Counted from the stretch's first letter, positions 19,344 through 28,412 are shown. The stretch is 64,000 bases of DNA from Mucilaginibacter rubeus (GCF_014643835.1 NZ_BMKD01000006.1:62001-126000), one strand, 5' to 3'. Numbers and translations are program-made. The notes: a model not told the origin generated them from the letters alone.

Positions 19344-20552
19344 ATGAAAAAATTAAATTATTATATCAAAAGCTGCCTGCTGGTTGCCCTGCTTGCTGCA
19401 GTGGTTTGTATGCAGTCTGGCTGCAAAAAGGATAATTCGTCATCATCAAAAGGGACCCCGGTAATTACCTCTATCCGTAATTATGTGGCCCATCCGGGCG
19501 ATTCGCTTTTAAGCAGCGTGGGTACAGGCCAATGGATAGTTATTTCAGGTAAAAATTTAAAAGGTGCACTTGCTATCAATTTCGATGGCGTAAAAGGCTC
19601 GTTCAATGATGCCTGGTTTTCTGATACCAGCGCTATTGCCCTGATCCCGGCAGTTATCGCGTTCCCAACAATACCTTCAGATAAACTGAATACCATACAA
19701 TACATAACCAATCACGGTCAAACCACGTTTTCGTTCCCTATTGTTCCCCCCGCCCCTACCATCTCGGGAATTTCTAATGAAGACGCTAATCCTGGTGATT
19801 CGGTTAAAATAAACGGCCTTAGCTTTTTCTTTGTTAAAAGTGTTAATTATGGCGGCATTGACATAACCAGCTATAAAGCATCAAATGACGGTACGTTCAT
19901 CAGCCTGGCAGTACCTGCCGGCTTAACCAAAGGGCCGGTAACAGTATCCACCAAATCGGGGAAAGTTACGACTACTTACAATGTGCACGATTTTGTAACC
20001 GGTGTATTAAACAATTATGATAATATAAATAATTTTTCGTGGGGATCTGGTACATCCGATAATTCTGCCGGCTACCCTGGCAACACTGGCTATTATGGGA
20101 TAATGAAAGCATCTAATGTTTCTGCGGGCGACGGAGCCTGGTGGACTGACGGTCATTCAATTAATATAAACCCGGCACAATGGGTGCCTAAAGCTAACTT
20201 AACAGATACCTTAAGCCATTATGCCGTAAAGTTTGAAATATCGGTGACTAAGCCATGGACAGACGGTTCAATCAAAATTCTAAAAGATTATGGAAGTTAC
20301 ACAGCGCTTTATCGCCCGTGGAATACAGCTTCCGGTTCAAAAGTCGCGTTTACTACAAAAGGCTGGCAAACAGTTACTATTCCGTTTTCAAGTTTTATAA
20401 ACGACAAAGGTTTCCCTGCCGCAACACTTACAGATTTTCTTGGTTCAACCGGTGCTGGCGGCATCGAATTCCAATTTATCAATGACAGTTCAAACACAAT
20501 CCAAACTTTTGAGGTGGCTATTGATAATATCAGGGTAGCAAGAATTAAATAA
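19344..20552 (+). CDS. Surface glycan-binding lipoprotein with IPT/TIG repeats (SGBP-B-like)
   Basis: The gene starts at the ATG at 19344, giving 402 residues with a lipoprotein signal (Cys27 in MQSGCKKDNS). A longer frame from 19257 would overlap SusD and lacks a signal. Two Ig-like IPT/TIG modules (about 37-125, TPVITSIRNYVAHPGDSL; about 128-215, PTISGISNEDANPGDSVKI) are followed by a C-terminal jelly-roll domain (about 220-400). That domain is rich in Trp and Tyr (FSWGSGT, GAWWTDGHS, YRPWNT). This layout matches SusE-position surface glycan-binding proteins of xyloglucan and other hemicellulose loci. It would hold polysaccharide at the surface for the GH5 enzyme encoded next. It is third in the SusC/SusD operon. 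Confidence 0.88.
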   Translation: MKKLNYYIKSCLLVALLAAVVCMQSGCKKDNSSSSKGTPVITSIRNYVAHPGDSLLSSVGTGQWIVISGKNLKGALAINFDGVKGSFNDAWFSDTSAIALIPAVIAFPTIPSDKLNTIQYITNHGQTTFSFPIVPPAPTISGISNEDANPGDSVKINGLSFFFVKSVNYGGIDITSYKASNDGTFISLAVPAGLTKGPVTVSTKSGKVTTTYNVHDFVTGVLNNYDNINNFSWGSGTSDNSAGYPGNTGYYGIMKASNVSAGDGAWWTDGHSININPAQWVPKANLTDTLSHYAVKFEISVTKPWTDGSIKILKDYGSYTALYRPWNTASGSKVAFTTKGWQTVTIPFSSFINDKGFPAATLTDFLGSTGAGGIEFQFINDSSNTIQTFEVAIDNIRVARIK

Positions 20553-20578
20553 ACGAGAGAGTTAGTTGATTATAAATG

Positions 20579-20614
20579 AATGCGCGGGGTCTTAACAGGC
20601 TCCGGCATTTTTTT
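20579..20614 (+). terminator. Terminator hairpin after the SGBP gene, copy 1
   Basis: AATGC followed by a G-rich arm pairs with CCGGCATT, then seven T bases follow. It lies 27 bp past the stop codon and is imperfect, with an internal bulge. Confidence 0.6.
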
Positions 20615-20740
20615 AGCTGATGCCTGGATATAAAACTCTGAAAGCTGAGATACGGAGAAAACTCCGGTAAAGAATTTAATATAACTGTTCATAACCTGAC
20701 AGCAGTTTAAATTAAAAAGTAAAAGTTAGTTGAATAAGTG

Positions 20741-20777
20741 AATGCCTGGGGTTGTAGCAGGGCCCCGGCATTTTTTA
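20741..20777 (+). terminator. Terminator hairpin after the SGBP gene, copy 2
   Basis: AATGCCTGGGG (20741-20751) pairs with CCCCGGCATT (20763-20772) and is followed by a T run. It is very similar in sequence and flanks to copy 1, suggesting local duplication. Confidence 0.65.
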
Positions 20778-20928
20778 ACGACATAAGCTAACAATGTTAT
20801 GTGCGGTATGAAATTTAAAAACTGTTCCGCATACATCAAATGACCATATCATAATTGTTCCAATACTTACCTAACCCAATAATCGCATGCAAAAACAAAC
20901 AAAGAATTTATTACCAACCAGTTAAAAA

Positions 20929-22395
20929 ATGAAAAAAACATTTTTCTTAAAACCAGTATTTTTAATAGCAATCGTATTGATTTCGTTTTTTTCGTGTAAA
21001 AAAACGAATAATGCACCGCCGGAACTTACCGTAAACCAAACAGCAATAACTTTTACGCCCGAAGGCGGTACGCAGGATTTTTCTATTTCGTGTAATGCAA
21101 CATGGAATATCGTTAATCCAGGCTCTACCTGGCTGCAGTTAAGCACTACCTCGGGCAACAGCGGCAGTATCGTCATTCATATCAAAACGTTATCAGAAAA
21201 CGGTACAGGATCAACACGTTCCAGTACCTTGACCATAAACTCCTCAAACGGACAGGCACGAACCTTAAAAGTATCTCAAACATCTAACCTTTTTCCTAAC
21301 TACAATACATCGCCAATAGCTCCTGATGCAACCGGGATGAGCAGTAACGCTGTTCAGCTTGCCGCGAAAATAAAATTGGGTTGGAATATCGGCAATACAC
21401 TGGAAGCTTCTGGCGGCGAAACAGGCTGGGGCAATCCGCTAATCACTGAAGATTATGTAAAATTTGTAAAACAGCAAGGCTTTAATGCTATACGCCTTCC
21501 CTGCGCCTGGAACATGGGCCATTTAAGTAACCCGGCAACTGCGCAAATAGATCCAAACTGGATAAAAAGGGTTAAAGAAGTTGTAGGGTATTGCGTAAAC
21601 AATGACATGTATGTGTTGCTTAACATCCATTGGGATGGTGGCTGGCTTGAAAATAACATTACCCAAGCCAAACAAGATTCAGTTAATGCTAAACAAAAGG
21701 CATTATGGGAACAAATTGCAACGGCCATGCGCGATTTTGACGAACATTTGATGTTTGCCAGCGCCAATGAGCCGGCAGCAGATGATGCCGCAGCAACAGC
21801 AATACTTTCTACCTATCATCAAACCTTTATTAATGCGGTTAGATCAACCGGTGGTAAAAACGCCTATCGTGTACTGGTGCTTCAGGGCCCTTCTACTAAT
21901 ATGGAGAAAACAAGTGCTTTTATGACCAATCTCCCGCAAGATCAGGTGACAAACAAACTGATGGTAGAGGTACATTACTACTCTCCATTTCAGTTCTGCT
22001 GCCTGTTGGACAATGATGCAAGCTGGGGTAAAATGTTTTATTATTGGGGCACAGGGCACCACTCGGCTATTGAACCTGAACGAAATGCCACCTGGGGCGA
22101 AGAAAGTGATGTCGATGCCTCATTCAACCTAATGAAAACAAACTTCGTTGATAAAGGGATTCCTGTTCTTTTAGGCGAATATGGTGCCTACAGGCGTGAC
22201 AATACTGCGCATGTCCCTTTAGATTTACCGACACACGAGGATGCGGTAGACTATTGGAATTTTTATGTTACAAAACAAGCGAAAACACGTGGCATGCTGC
22301 CATTTTACTGGGATACAGGCGGTGCCCTGGATAGAAGAAATTATACCGTAAAAGATCAGCGGACGATAACCGCTATTAAGCAAGGCGCAAATTAA
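20929..22395 (+). CDS. GH5 endo-glucanase/xyloglucanase with N-terminal BACON domain, lipoprotein
   Basis: The 488-residue surface lipoprotein has Cys23 in FFSCKKT. A BACON domain (about 30-118; PEGGTQDFSISCNATWNI) precedes a GH5 catalytic domain (about 135-485). Signatures are LGWNIGNTLEASGGE, IRLPCAWNMG, LNIHWDGGW, acid/base Glu281 in ASANEPA, and nucleophile Glu417 in LLGEYGAYR. BACON plus GH5 is the layout of the characterised Bacteroides ovatus xyloglucan endo-hydrolase BoGH5A, which supports a xyloglucan backbone role. Its catalytic region is nearly identical at DNA level to the GH5 at 35971-37176. It follows the SGBP gene but two terminator-like hairpins intervene. Confidence 0.93.
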   Translation: MKKTFFLKPVFLIAIVLISFFSCKKTNNAPPELTVNQTAITFTPEGGTQDFSISCNATWNIVNPGSTWLQLSTTSGNSGSIVIHIKTLSENGTGSTRSSTLTINSSNGQARTLKVSQTSNLFPNYNTSPIAPDATGMSSNAVQLAAKIKLGWNIGNTLEASGGETGWGNPLITEDYVKFVKQQGFNAIRLPCAWNMGHLSNPATAQIDPNWIKRVKEVVGYCVNNDMYVLLNIHWDGGWLENNITQAKQDSVNAKQKALWEQIATAMRDFDEHLMFASANEPAADDAAATAILSTYHQTFINAVRSTGGKNAYRVLVLQGPSTNMEKTSAFMTNLPQDQVTNKLMVEVHYYSPFQFCCLLDNDASWGKMFYYWGTGHHSAIEPERNATWGEESDVDASFNLMKTNFVDKGIPVLLGEYGAYRRDNTAHVPLDLPTHEDAVDYWNFYVTKQAKTRGMLPFYWDTGGALDRRNYTVKDQRTITAIKQGAN

Positions 22396-22403
22396 AAAAA
22401 ACG

Positions 22404-22436
22404 CCCGGGGCTTCCACTGACCCCGGGTATTTTTTT
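22404..22436 (+). terminator. Rho-independent terminator after GH5-BACON
   Basis: A perfect 7-bp GC stem (CCCGGGG at 22404-22410, CCCCGGG at 22421-22427) has a 10-nt loop. It is followed by TATTTTTTT, 9 bp past the stop codon. Confidence 0.85.
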
Positions 22437-22484
22437 GTCGCCATCTAATCAATAATGAACTCAACTGAGCTCATTATTGATTAT

Positions 22485-22874
22485 TCATTTTGTTGCGTCA
22501 TTAACCGTTTTACTATCTACAAATTGTTCAAAAGATATTATGCTGTCGTTTTCCAATTGCCATAGATGCGCCACGCGCGCTTTAAAAAATTTGTTTGTTT
22601 CTTTATAGGTGCCGCTATAGGTACCAAAGGCAACTACTTTATCGCCGTCAGCAACATAATCCTCCGGCGTAAACTTATAATCGATCCACTCGGTAGCCAG
22701 GCGGTAAAATACATTTTGGGCAATCGCTTCAAAACCTATATAAGTGCCGGCGAGAGGAAATCCCTCGGCCTCTGTCCAAACAGCATCAGATGCGAGAAAT
22801 TTTTGAAGGTTTTTACCATTCTCTTCCGAAGATTTGCCTTCGTAAGTGCTCTTTACAATTTCAAGATTTGTCAT
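22485..22874 (-). CDS. SnoaL-like / NTF2-superfamily small protein
   Basis: The 129-residue soluble protein has the cone-shaped NTF2-like pattern. An N-terminal helix (TNLEIVKSTYEG) is followed by a strand with an acidic or aromatic pocket (SDAVWTEAEGFPLAGTY). The curved sheet VVAFGTYSGTYKETNKFFKARVAHLWQL comes next, then FEQFVDS. Such proteins bind or isomerise small hydrophobic molecules, or act only as binding domains. The function here is unknown. It is 12 bp downstream of the metallo-beta-lactamase-like gene, forming a two-gene operon that has no obvious link to glycan use. Confidence 0.8.
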   Translation of the reverse strand: MTNLEIVKSTYEGKSSEENGKNLQKFLASDAVWTEAEGFPLAGTYIGFEAIAQNVFYRLATEWIDYKFTPEDYVADGDKVVAFGTYSGTYKETNKFFKARVAHLWQLENDSIISFEQFVDSKTVNDATK

Positions 22875-22886
22875 TGCTTTTAATGT

Positions 22887-23726
22887 TTACCATTTCATTT
22901 CGCCTGTATTTACTTTAGCTCCAATCTGAAGTGCTATATCAAACTTAAGATCGGGATAATGGCTCTTTACAGCATCAACCAACTCCCCTGATGTTTTATT
23001 TGCTTTCAGGGCTTCTTCGTAAAATAAAAGGTAGTTTTTAGTGTGGGACACTGACGTAGTATCGAAAGCGGAATACTGATCAGTATGGGCAGGAATTACA
23101 ATAGATGGTGCCAGAGCAGTAATCTTATCCAGGATAGCAATCCATTTACCTCGGGCATCGGGCGTTTGTGCGTCGGCTGTCCATAGGTTGAAATTGCTGC
23201 CAAAAATATTAATGCCCCCTATTACAGCTTTTATAGAAGGGATCCATACAAAAGATCTTGAAGAGAATTCCTCAAGTCCGTATATTTCAATTTTTTCGTC
23301 CTCCAGTTCAAATGAACTGTCCTTTAGCAATTGCGGCAATACCACATTTTTGGTAAGGGCATTGCCAAGGCGGCCTCCCCAAACGTCAAGCTTTTTTTGC
23401 GAGGTTGCTTTAATATGTTCAATAGTTGTATCATTTGCATAAACTGTGACTTCAGGAAAGTACCGTTTGAAGACCTCTAATCCAAAATAAAAGTCGGGAT
23501 CGGCATAACTGATATAAATTAAAGATAATTTCTTACCCGAGCTTTTGATATGCTCCGCAACAACTTCCGCCTCGGCCAGGGTAAACTGGGCATCGATGAG
23601 TATTGCTTCCGTCTTCCCCGAAATAATTGTTGATGTTACGCCAAAACTGGTTTCTGCTGCAATAAATACATCAAGTGTAAGATTGCCTGATTGAAATTGT
23701 TTAAATTGCTGTGCCTGCGTTTCCAT
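22887..23726 (-). CDS. Metallo-beta-lactamase-fold protein with degraded metal motif
   Basis: The 279-residue protein has no signal peptide. It follows the metallo-beta-lactamase fold (TSTIISGKTEAILIDAQFT, then a beta-alpha-beta unit ending in YISYADPDFYFGL at about 71-83). Active members carry THxHxDH at that place. Here the three His positions are Tyr74, Asp76 and Phe79, while the Asp (Asp78) remains. A later His is present in IPAHTDQY. It may bind metal differently, use another ligand set, or be inactive. It is led by a TACCTTTG promoter with an adjacent palindrome and is next to a Crp-type regulator. Confidence 0.8.
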   Translation of the reverse strand: METQAQQFKQFQSGNLTLDVFIAAETSFGVTSTIISGKTEAILIDAQFTLAEAEVVAEHIKSSGKKLSLIYISYADPDFYFGLEVFKRYFPEVTVYANDTTIEHIKATSQKKLDVWGGRLGNALTKNVVLPQLLKDSSFELEDEKIEIYGLEEFSSRSFVWIPSIKAVIGGINIFGSNFNLWTADAQTPDARGKWIAILDKITALAPSIVIPAHTDQYSAFDTTSVSHTKNYLLFYEEALKANKTSGELVDAVKSHYPDLKFDIALQIGAKVNTGEMKW

Positions 23727-23769
23727 AGTTAAAAACCTTTTGTTAAACCTTATTGATTAATAGATTAAA

Positions 23770-23813
23770 CAAAGGTACCCATGGTCAAAACGAAAAACAT
23801 TGAACAAGTTCAA
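23770..23813 (-). promoter_or_regulatory. Promoter and palindromic operator of the MBL-like/SnoaL-like operon
   Basis: TACCTTTG (23777-23770 on the minus strand) matches the -7 consensus. TTGAAC-AA-GTTCAA (23800-23813) is a perfect palindrome centred 33 bp upstream of the -7 centre, so near -40, the class II position for Crp/Fnr activators. The Crp-type gene lies immediately beyond it. Confidence 0.6.
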
Positions 23814-23830
23814 CAAACGCAAAAAGACAG

Positions 23831-24412
23831 CTACTTCTCCTTTGCCAGTTTATTACGGATTTTGCTCAAAAACTCATGACTAATCCCCAGGTAGGCCGCT
23901 ATTTGCCTGTTGGATAACCTATTGTATAAATCCGGATACTTTGCTAAAAAGTCCTGGTATCGTTTATCGGCCGTTTTACTCAAATTATCGATCATCCTGC
24001 GCTGCAAGGCTACATGCGTTTTCTGCGTCATGATACGGAACAGCTTCTCAATGGCAGGGAAATGCTCATAAGCGAGGTCCTTGTTTTTCCGGGAAATGAC
24101 CAGGACTTCACTATCTTCCAAAGCTTCAATAAATAAATTTGACGGTTTTTGGTTAGAAAAACTGTCTATATCGGCAATCCACCAATCTTCGGGCGCAAAA
24201 TAAAGAACTTGCTCAACACCTTTTGCGTCCACATGGTAAACACGGAAAAGTCCTTTCAGCACAAAACCTTCATGAGCACAAATTTGTCCTTCTGATAGAA
24301 AATAGCTTTTTTTCTTAAACAACCGGGGTTCAAAAAGATCATGAAACTGTTGCAGTTGATCTTCGCTGAGCGAAACGTGCCTGGCGATGTTATTACGCAG
24401 TAGTTGATTCAT
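23831..24412 (-). CDS. Crp/Fnr-family transcription regulator
   Basis: The 193-residue protein has an N-terminal cyclic-nucleotide-binding-type beta-roll (about 25-115; FLSEGQICAHEGFVLKGLFR, FAPEDWWIADIDSF). A dimer helix follows, then a C-terminal helix-turn-helix (RLSNRQIAAYLGISHEFLSKIR, about 165-188). The size is typical of the short Crp-like regulators of Bacteroidota. No cysteine cluster is seen, so it is unlikely to be an Fnr-type oxygen sensor. It sits directly upstream of the MBL-like/SnoaL-like pair in the same direction, with a palindrome in the gap, so those genes are its likely target. Confidence 0.88.
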   Translation of the reverse strand: MNQLLRNNIARHVSLSEDQLQQFHDLFEPRLFKKKSYFLSEGQICAHEGFVLKGLFRVYHVDAKGVEQVLYFAPEDWWIADIDSFSNQKPSNLFIEALEDSEVLVISRKNKDLAYEHFPAIEKLFRIMTQKTHVALQRRMIDNLSKTADKRYQDFLAKYPDLYNRLSNRQIAAYLGISHEFLSKIRNKLAKEK

Positions 24413-24746
24413 AGAATATAATTAATAACACAACACAGGAGAAAGCCAAGTCAAGCATATCATATAACAACCTTTATACACCTGATATTCACTTTTCTAT
24501 CTTCAAATACGTTTCTTAAATTAACAAATCTTCTATTAATTTACAGATAACGCGGTTTGATTTTTATAAAATAAATATGGTAAAGAGCTGCTTATCGACT
24601 GCTTTTAATGTAGCGAAAATAGTAGATCGAAGTTTATCATTGCAGGAATTGCACGCAGCTTCCTTTTAGTCTCCAGAAAAAGACAGGCCCTTCTGTTGAA
24701 GCAGAAGGGCCTGTCTTTTAATTTATTTATCTTAAGCCGATTTCCC
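24413..24746. other. Intergenic region, 334 bp
   Basis: This is the promoter region of the Crp-type gene and the 3' end of the GH29-ended operon. Apart from the hairpin at 24678-24719, no gene or clear -7 element was found. Confidence 0.55.
24678..24719. terminator. Bidirectional terminator of the six-gene hydrolase operon
   Basis: A perfect 18-bp stem (AAAAGACAGGCCCTTCTG and complement) has a 6-nt loop at 24696-24701 and flanking A and T runs. It lies 27 bp past the GH29 stop on the minus strand. Confidence 0.9.
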
Positions 24747-26258
24747 TTAATCAGCAAGCTCAATCCTAAAACCTGATACCTTCCAGGCGGGCAAGTTTAC
24801 GGGCTTTTTGATAACAAGTGCATCCGCTACCTGCTGCCATTGTATTTTTTCTTTGCTGCCTAAAAGTTTCACGGAGCGTATTTTTTTGATGTTTATTACC
24901 GACGATTTACCAAGCGATTTGATTCGAATATCCGCGGTGGGGGTGTCAAGCAGAAATGCATATAACTTATTGCCATTGCTGGTGAAACGGATATCTTCAG
25001 CAGTGTATTTCATCCGGTCTTCATTAAAGTTATCGGATTTAACTTTCACTGCGTTTTCCGGGCGTTCTCCAAATTTTTTCCATGGTCGTGATCCGTAGAT
25101 CCCTTCGCCATTAGCAGCCGTCCATTTGCCTATCTCATCAAGTGTATTCAACATATCGGGCTCTAAATCCCCCTCGGGTGTTTGCACAATGTTTATCAGC
25201 AGGTTACCATTTTTACTTACTATGTCTACCAGCATTCTTATAATATCAGTTCCGCTTTTGTAGGTTTGGCCGGTACGATAAAACCAATCACCTATAGAAG
25301 TATCCGTTTGCCATGGATACGGGCTGATTGAATCCTGAACGCCCCGTTCAAGATCCTGTACCCACATACCCTGCGAAGGTTGCTTGCAATTATACACAGC
25401 GGTGAGCTGCCCATTGTTGTAGGCGACATTTCCGTTGTAAAAATTAGCTAGCATGTCACGGCCAATATCCCCAAACGGGAAGCCGCCATCTGAATAAAGC
25501 AGGTCGGGGTGATAAGTATCTACCAGTTCTTTAATAGATTTATACCAGGTACGCTGCCATTCAGGATCTGTAGTATACCAGCCGCGATCATCGGCTTTCG
25601 CTTTCGGGTGATATAAGTCAGCATAAGCTGGATCATTCGCATCGTATGGAACACCCTTGTAAGCGCCGGAGGTATCGGCATTATGTGAAGGCTGGTACCA
25701 GGTATAGCTTGCGCCCAAATGCTCCGACACGCCAAATTTAAGACCGTTCTTCTTAGCCTCCTTCTGCCAAATGCCAACCACATCTTTATGGGGGCCTATT
25801 TGTACGGCATTCCACCGGTGCAGTGAAGAGTTCCATAAAAAGAAATTATCATGATGAGTGCCCATGCTAACAAAATATTTTGCCCCGGCTTTTTTATATA
25901 GCGCCATCAATTTCGCCGGATCCCATTTTTCAGCCTTCCATAATGGTATGATGTCTTTATAACCAAACTTTGACGGATGCCCGTAATGTGCAACGTGATA
26001 TTTATTTTGTTCGCTGCCCTGAATATACATGTTACGGGCATACCAATCACCCTGGCGGGGCACGGCTTGCGGCCCCCAATGCGCCCAGATACCAAACTTG
26101 GCATCTCTGAACCACGCAGGATACTGGTATTGTTTAAAAGAAGTATCCGAAGGCTTGAACGGGCCATTGTTAACGGACAGCTCTTGTCCGCGCAGCATCA
26201 ACGACATCCCGGACAGGACGAAGCTAAGCGCGAAAATCTTTTTAAGGTTAGTTATCAT
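24747..26258 (-). CDS. GH29 alpha-L-fucosidase
   Basis: The 503-residue product has a signal peptide (LSFVLSGMSLMLRGQ). GH29 signatures are YPAWFRDAKFGIWAHWGPQAV, GAKYFVSMGTHHDNFFLW, FGVSEHLGASYTW and PDLLYSDGGFPF. Asp257 in that last motif is at the position of the family nucleophile. LVDIVSKNGNLLINI and a C-terminal beta-sandwich complete it. It would remove terminal alpha-L-fucose, for example from fucogalactosyl side chains of xyloglucan, in the periplasm. It is last in the operon led by GH5 at 37176, 32 bp after GH42. A second, distinct GH29 lies at 43406-45052. Confidence 0.94.
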   Translation of the reverse strand: MITNLKKIFALSFVLSGMSLMLRGQELSVNNGPFKPSDTSFKQYQYPAWFRDAKFGIWAHWGPQAVPRQGDWYARNMYIQGSEQNKYHVAHYGHPSKFGYKDIIPLWKAEKWDPAKLMALYKKAGAKYFVSMGTHHDNFFLWNSSLHRWNAVQIGPHKDVVGIWQKEAKKNGLKFGVSEHLGASYTWYQPSHNADTSGAYKGVPYDANDPAYADLYHPKAKADDRGWYTTDPEWQRTWYKSIKELVDTYHPDLLYSDGGFPFGDIGRDMLANFYNGNVAYNNGQLTAVYNCKQPSQGMWVQDLERGVQDSISPYPWQTDTSIGDWFYRTGQTYKSGTDIIRMLVDIVSKNGNLLINIVQTPEGDLEPDMLNTLDEIGKWTAANGEGIYGSRPWKKFGERPENAVKVKSDNFNEDRMKYTAEDIRFTSNGNKLYAFLLDTPTADIRIKSLGKSSVINIKKIRSVKLLGSKEKIQWQQVADALVIKKPVNLPAWKVSGFRIELAD

Positions 26259-26290
26259 TTTTTCAGGTATTTATATGTAAACAGAAAAAT

Positions 26291-28327
26291 CTATCGCAGT
26301 TCGATAAATTCGGGCTCATACGGCGCAAGCGAAAAACTTCCGGCATAGTCTTTATCAAACAATATACTTTTAGATGCGTGTTTGGGGTCGATAGTCTGCG
26401 GCTTACCGGTTAAATTTAAATAAAGTATATGCTTACTGTCAATAAATCTCGCCATAACCCCTTCCGGTACTTCAGGGCCTTGCTTCAATGAAAACGAATC
26501 AGTAAGGCTATCAATTAAAGGATCTATTAATGCGGATTTAGCCGGGAGCCCAAGGTATATAGCAGTGCCCTTGCCATATTTGTTTGTAGTTATAACCGGG
26601 TAGCTTTTATCTAAACTGGTTATGCTGCCAAGCACTTTTGCACCCTGCGGATGAATGACATCAAAACGGGCTGATTCAGTTTTAATGTTCTTAGAACCGA
26701 AACCAACCTCTATATCCTTGTTTTTAAAATTTTTTGGCGAGATCTCGTTAAAATTTTCGGTTTCTTCATACCCGGAAACACGGATACCGAAAACATCGCT
26801 TAACAAACCCGGATGAGTTGCAGAAAAAACCTTTCCTGTTTCATTTGTAACCGCGGAGTTGGCCGTCATGATGACAGTGCTGCCGTTATAAATAAACTCC
26901 CTGATCTTTCTTGCGGTTACTGTGTCCATAACCGTAACACCCGGGATTACCAATAATTTATAGTTTAGCGGGCTTTTGGTAATTTCAACCACCCGCGTAT
27001 CTATGTTCTTTCTAAAAAAAACATTAAAGCATTCGGCTAACTGTGCATCGTGCCTTTCGGGAAAGGCGCTGCTTGCTATTTGGCTTGGGAAAGAAAATGC
27101 CAAACCCACATCTGCCTTAACTTTATAAGGAAAAAACCTTTCAATTTTCTTAAACTCGGAAGCTATCTGTTTGTATTCGTCATATTTCCGGTTTACTCCG
27201 CCGTCCCAGTCCATCATGCCTTCCAGGTATTGCTCTTCACCGCCATGCATACTTTGCCAGGTCCAGCCGCAAACCATCTGGTTGCCGTACATCAAAGTGG
27301 CATAAGCTGATTTTCTGATGGAATTTGGAACCGCGGTCATTGTTGTAAATTCCGTACACCAAAATGGATTTGTACTCTCAAACTGAATCCTGGCGATTCC
27401 AAATGAGGCATCCATCAATCCGTAATTATTCACCAACGAGTTTCCAGGGTAAAAACCGCAGCCTTCTCGTGTCATTTTTCCTGAATAAGCAATTTGTGAA
27501 TAATCAAAATAACGCTTATCGCTGTAATACCACGCGTTTGTATTAACGAATGCTTTGGGGGCATTAGTGTTCACTTTATCAATCACCTTCAGCAGAAATT
27601 CATTGATCTCATCTGATTCAAACCGGCGAAAATCCAACACTCTTTCCGGCGGCCCGCTGACATTGCCCGATGCCGGTAAGCCAACCTCATCAAACTCATT
27701 AATTTTTCGCGACCAACGCTGACCTGCCCATGCAATATTCAATTGCGCTATGGTTTTATATTTCTGTTTCAACCATTCAATAAACCGTAACCGGGCCTGT
27801 TCCGAATAAGATATCGGCCCGTCTCCCGACTCGTTATCAATGCCAAAAGCAAGCAAGGCAGGGTGATGACCATACCTCTTTGAAAGCACATCGGTATATC
27901 TTACAGCATACTTTTGATATTCAGGGTCGCCAATATCCTCCATATACCGGTGGTTAGGATATAACCTGTTGCCCGAGGCATCGGTGACATTTATGGAAGG
28001 AATTTTATGCTGCAACCAGATGGGGGCCGGACGTATGGCGATATCCAAAATTACCTTGATACTGGCTTTATCCATCAAATCCATTACGGTATCGAACCAT
28101 TTGAAATCAAAGTTCCCTTCAGAAGGTTCGTAGCTATCCCAAGCCAAATGCCCCATTCTTACAACCCTGAAACCGGCGTTCTTCATCAGTTGAATATCAC
28201 TTTTCCATTTTTCTATATTCTTATCATCATGCGGGTGATAGTTGGTTCCAACAAACAGTTGCTGAGCGTTTAACCGTAAGGTAAATAGCAGCAAAAGCAG
28301 AATTGGAATGTATTTCATTCTTCTCAT
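26291..28327 (-). CDS. GH42 family beta-galactosidase
   Basis: The 678-residue product has a signal peptide (YIPILLLLLFTLRLNAQ). GH42 features are QLFVGTNYHPHDD, WKSDIQLMKNAGFRVVRMGH, the acid/base Glu in LLAFGIDNESGD (about 165-178) and the nucleophile Glu in NPFWCTEFTT. A trimerisation-type domain (about 390-600, LLVIPGVTVMD) and a C-terminal beta domain follow. It would release terminal beta-galactose after fucose removal. Most GH42 enzymes are cytoplasmic; the signal here implies a periplasmic role. It is fifth in the operon, 85 bp after the GH2 gene. Confidence 0.9.
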   Translation of the reverse strand: MRRMKYIPILLLLLFTLRLNAQQLFVGTNYHPHDDKNIEKWKSDIQLMKNAGFRVVRMGHLAWDSYEPSEGNFDFKWFDTVMDLMDKASIKVILDIAIRPAPIWLQHKIPSINVTDASGNRLYPNHRYMEDIGDPEYQKYAVRYTDVLSKRYGHHPALLAFGIDNESGDGPISYSEQARLRFIEWLKQKYKTIAQLNIAWAGQRWSRKINEFDEVGLPASGNVSGPPERVLDFRRFESDEINEFLLKVIDKVNTNAPKAFVNTNAWYYSDKRYFDYSQIAYSGKMTREGCGFYPGNSLVNNYGLMDASFGIARIQFESTNPFWCTEFTTMTAVPNSIRKSAYATLMYGNQMVCGWTWQSMHGGEEQYLEGMMDWDGGVNRKYDEYKQIASEFKKIERFFPYKVKADVGLAFSFPSQIASSAFPERHDAQLAECFNVFFRKNIDTRVVEITKSPLNYKLLVIPGVTVMDTVTARKIREFIYNGSTVIMTANSAVTNETGKVFSATHPGLLSDVFGIRVSGYEETENFNEISPKNFKNKDIEVGFGSKNIKTESARFDVIHPQGAKVLGSITSLDKSYPVITTNKYGKGTAIYLGLPAKSALIDPLIDSLTDSFSLKQGPEVPEGVMARFIDSKHILYLNLTGKPQTIDPKHASKSILFDKDYAGSFSLAPYEPEFIELR

Positions 28328-28412
28328 ATTATATTAATTTTAGCCACAATATAGCCGGGCATTCATGTTAACTCTTTTTATAACCTCCTATTTGTTGCAC
28401 ATTTCCACCGGG

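Larger units (their letters stand above)
20553..20928. other. Intergenic region with two similar hairpins, 376 bp
   Basis: Two copies of a short unit (GTTAGTTGA, spacer, TGAATGC, G-rich arm, GGCATTTTTT) lie 162 bp apart, each forming a terminator-like hairpin. No promoter matching the shared operator was found before the GH5-BACON gene, so that gene may depend on read-through or an unrecognised promoter in 20790-20928. Confidence 0.6.
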
